Under the pieces are notes generated by a model that saw nothing but the letters and a program-made list of their open reading frames with translations, did not search any database and was not told the DNA's origin. Both the position numbers and the translations under genes were made by a program. A stretch of 64,000 nucleotides of DNA from Phenylobacterium haematophilum (GTDB lineage Bacteria; Pseudomonadota; Alphaproteobacteria; Caulobacterales; Caulobacteraceae), in assembly GCF_014196295.1 (NCBI RefSeq), contig NZ_JACIDK010000003.1, positions 434,001 through 498,000 of the forward strand, in the 5' to 3' direction. Position 1 is the first letter of the stretch. Every line of letters starts with the position of its first letter. This document shows, piece after piece, positions 63,980 to 64,000 of this stretch.

Positions 63980-64000
63980 GGGGCCGGCGCGGCCGGCCCC
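63980..64000 (-). terminator. Probable terminator of a minus-strand gene beyond the window
   Basis: A nine-base-pair stem GGGGCCGGC / GCCGGCCCC with a three-base loop at the right edge. On the minus strand it is followed by CGTCTTTTC. It is upstream of the peptidase gene, so it most likely ends a gene lying outside the window to the right. Confidence 0.45.

Overview
The window is high-GC, gene-dense DNA from an alphaproteobacterium, very probably of the order Caulobacterales (Phenylobacterium/Caulobacter-like). The main reasons are a flagellar cluster ending in the CtrA-pathway kinase gene cckA, a PflI-like gene behind fliM, TTAA-type CtrA elements and a sigma-54 promoter in front of flagellar operons, and two TonB-dependent receptors. 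About 59 protein genes are supported. I saw no rRNA, tRNA, CRISPR array, insertion sequence or prophage. No gene-free stretch exceeds about 250 bases.

Layout. 1-6.6 kb (minus strand): a molybdenum hydroxylase of the isoquinoline 1-oxidoreductase type (iorA-iorB), a TonB-dependent receptor and an MFS transporter, which look like an uptake-and-oxidation group. 6.7-10.1 kb: a trypsin-like protein, then a two-gene operon encoding a radical SAM protein and a DUF4130-UdgX fusion, with a perfect alphaproteobacterial SOS (LexA) box just upstream. 10.1-14.8 kb: TetR regulator, VWA/CoxE-like protein, orphan polysaccharide-type ABC ATPase, a MerC-like protein under a probable Zur box, a serine-recombinase homologue that has lost its catalytic residues, and a GNAT enzyme. 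14.8-19.5 kb: histone-deacetylase-family enzyme, histidine phosphatase, xseB, ispA and dxs, the start of isoprenoid synthesis.

20-38.4 kb is the flagellar block: flgF-flgG-flgA-flgH on the minus strand behind a sigma-54 promoter; divergent fliL-fliM-pflI-like-motE-TPR protein; fliO-fliP on the minus strand; flgB-flgC-fliE; an inserted betaine/ergothioneine-type ABC transporter; then fliQ-fliR-flhB-cckA. CckA feeds the CtrA phosphorelay, and CtrA-like sites precede fliL, flgB and fliQ, so regulator and probable targets share one locus.

38.4-54.5 kb is housekeeping and accessory: MscS channel, flavoprotein, NTF2-like protein, DEAD-box helicase, TVP38-type membrane protein, NADP-dependent oxidoreductase, acyl-CoA synthetase, fatty acid desaturase, DUF885 lipoprotein, EAL-domain c-di-GMP protein with a GNAT, NUDIX hydrolase, a secreted phosphoinositide-phospholipase-C-like protein, a GFA-family protein and two tiny one-helix membrane proteins. 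54.5-64 kb: a dicarboxylate symporter, a TPR/2-oxoglutarate-oxygenase-like protein divergent from a large TonB-dependent receptor, and an exported M14 metallopeptidase, separated by strong terminators.

The most interesting candidate system is the SOS-boxed radical SAM/UdgX operon at 7.5-10.1 kb.
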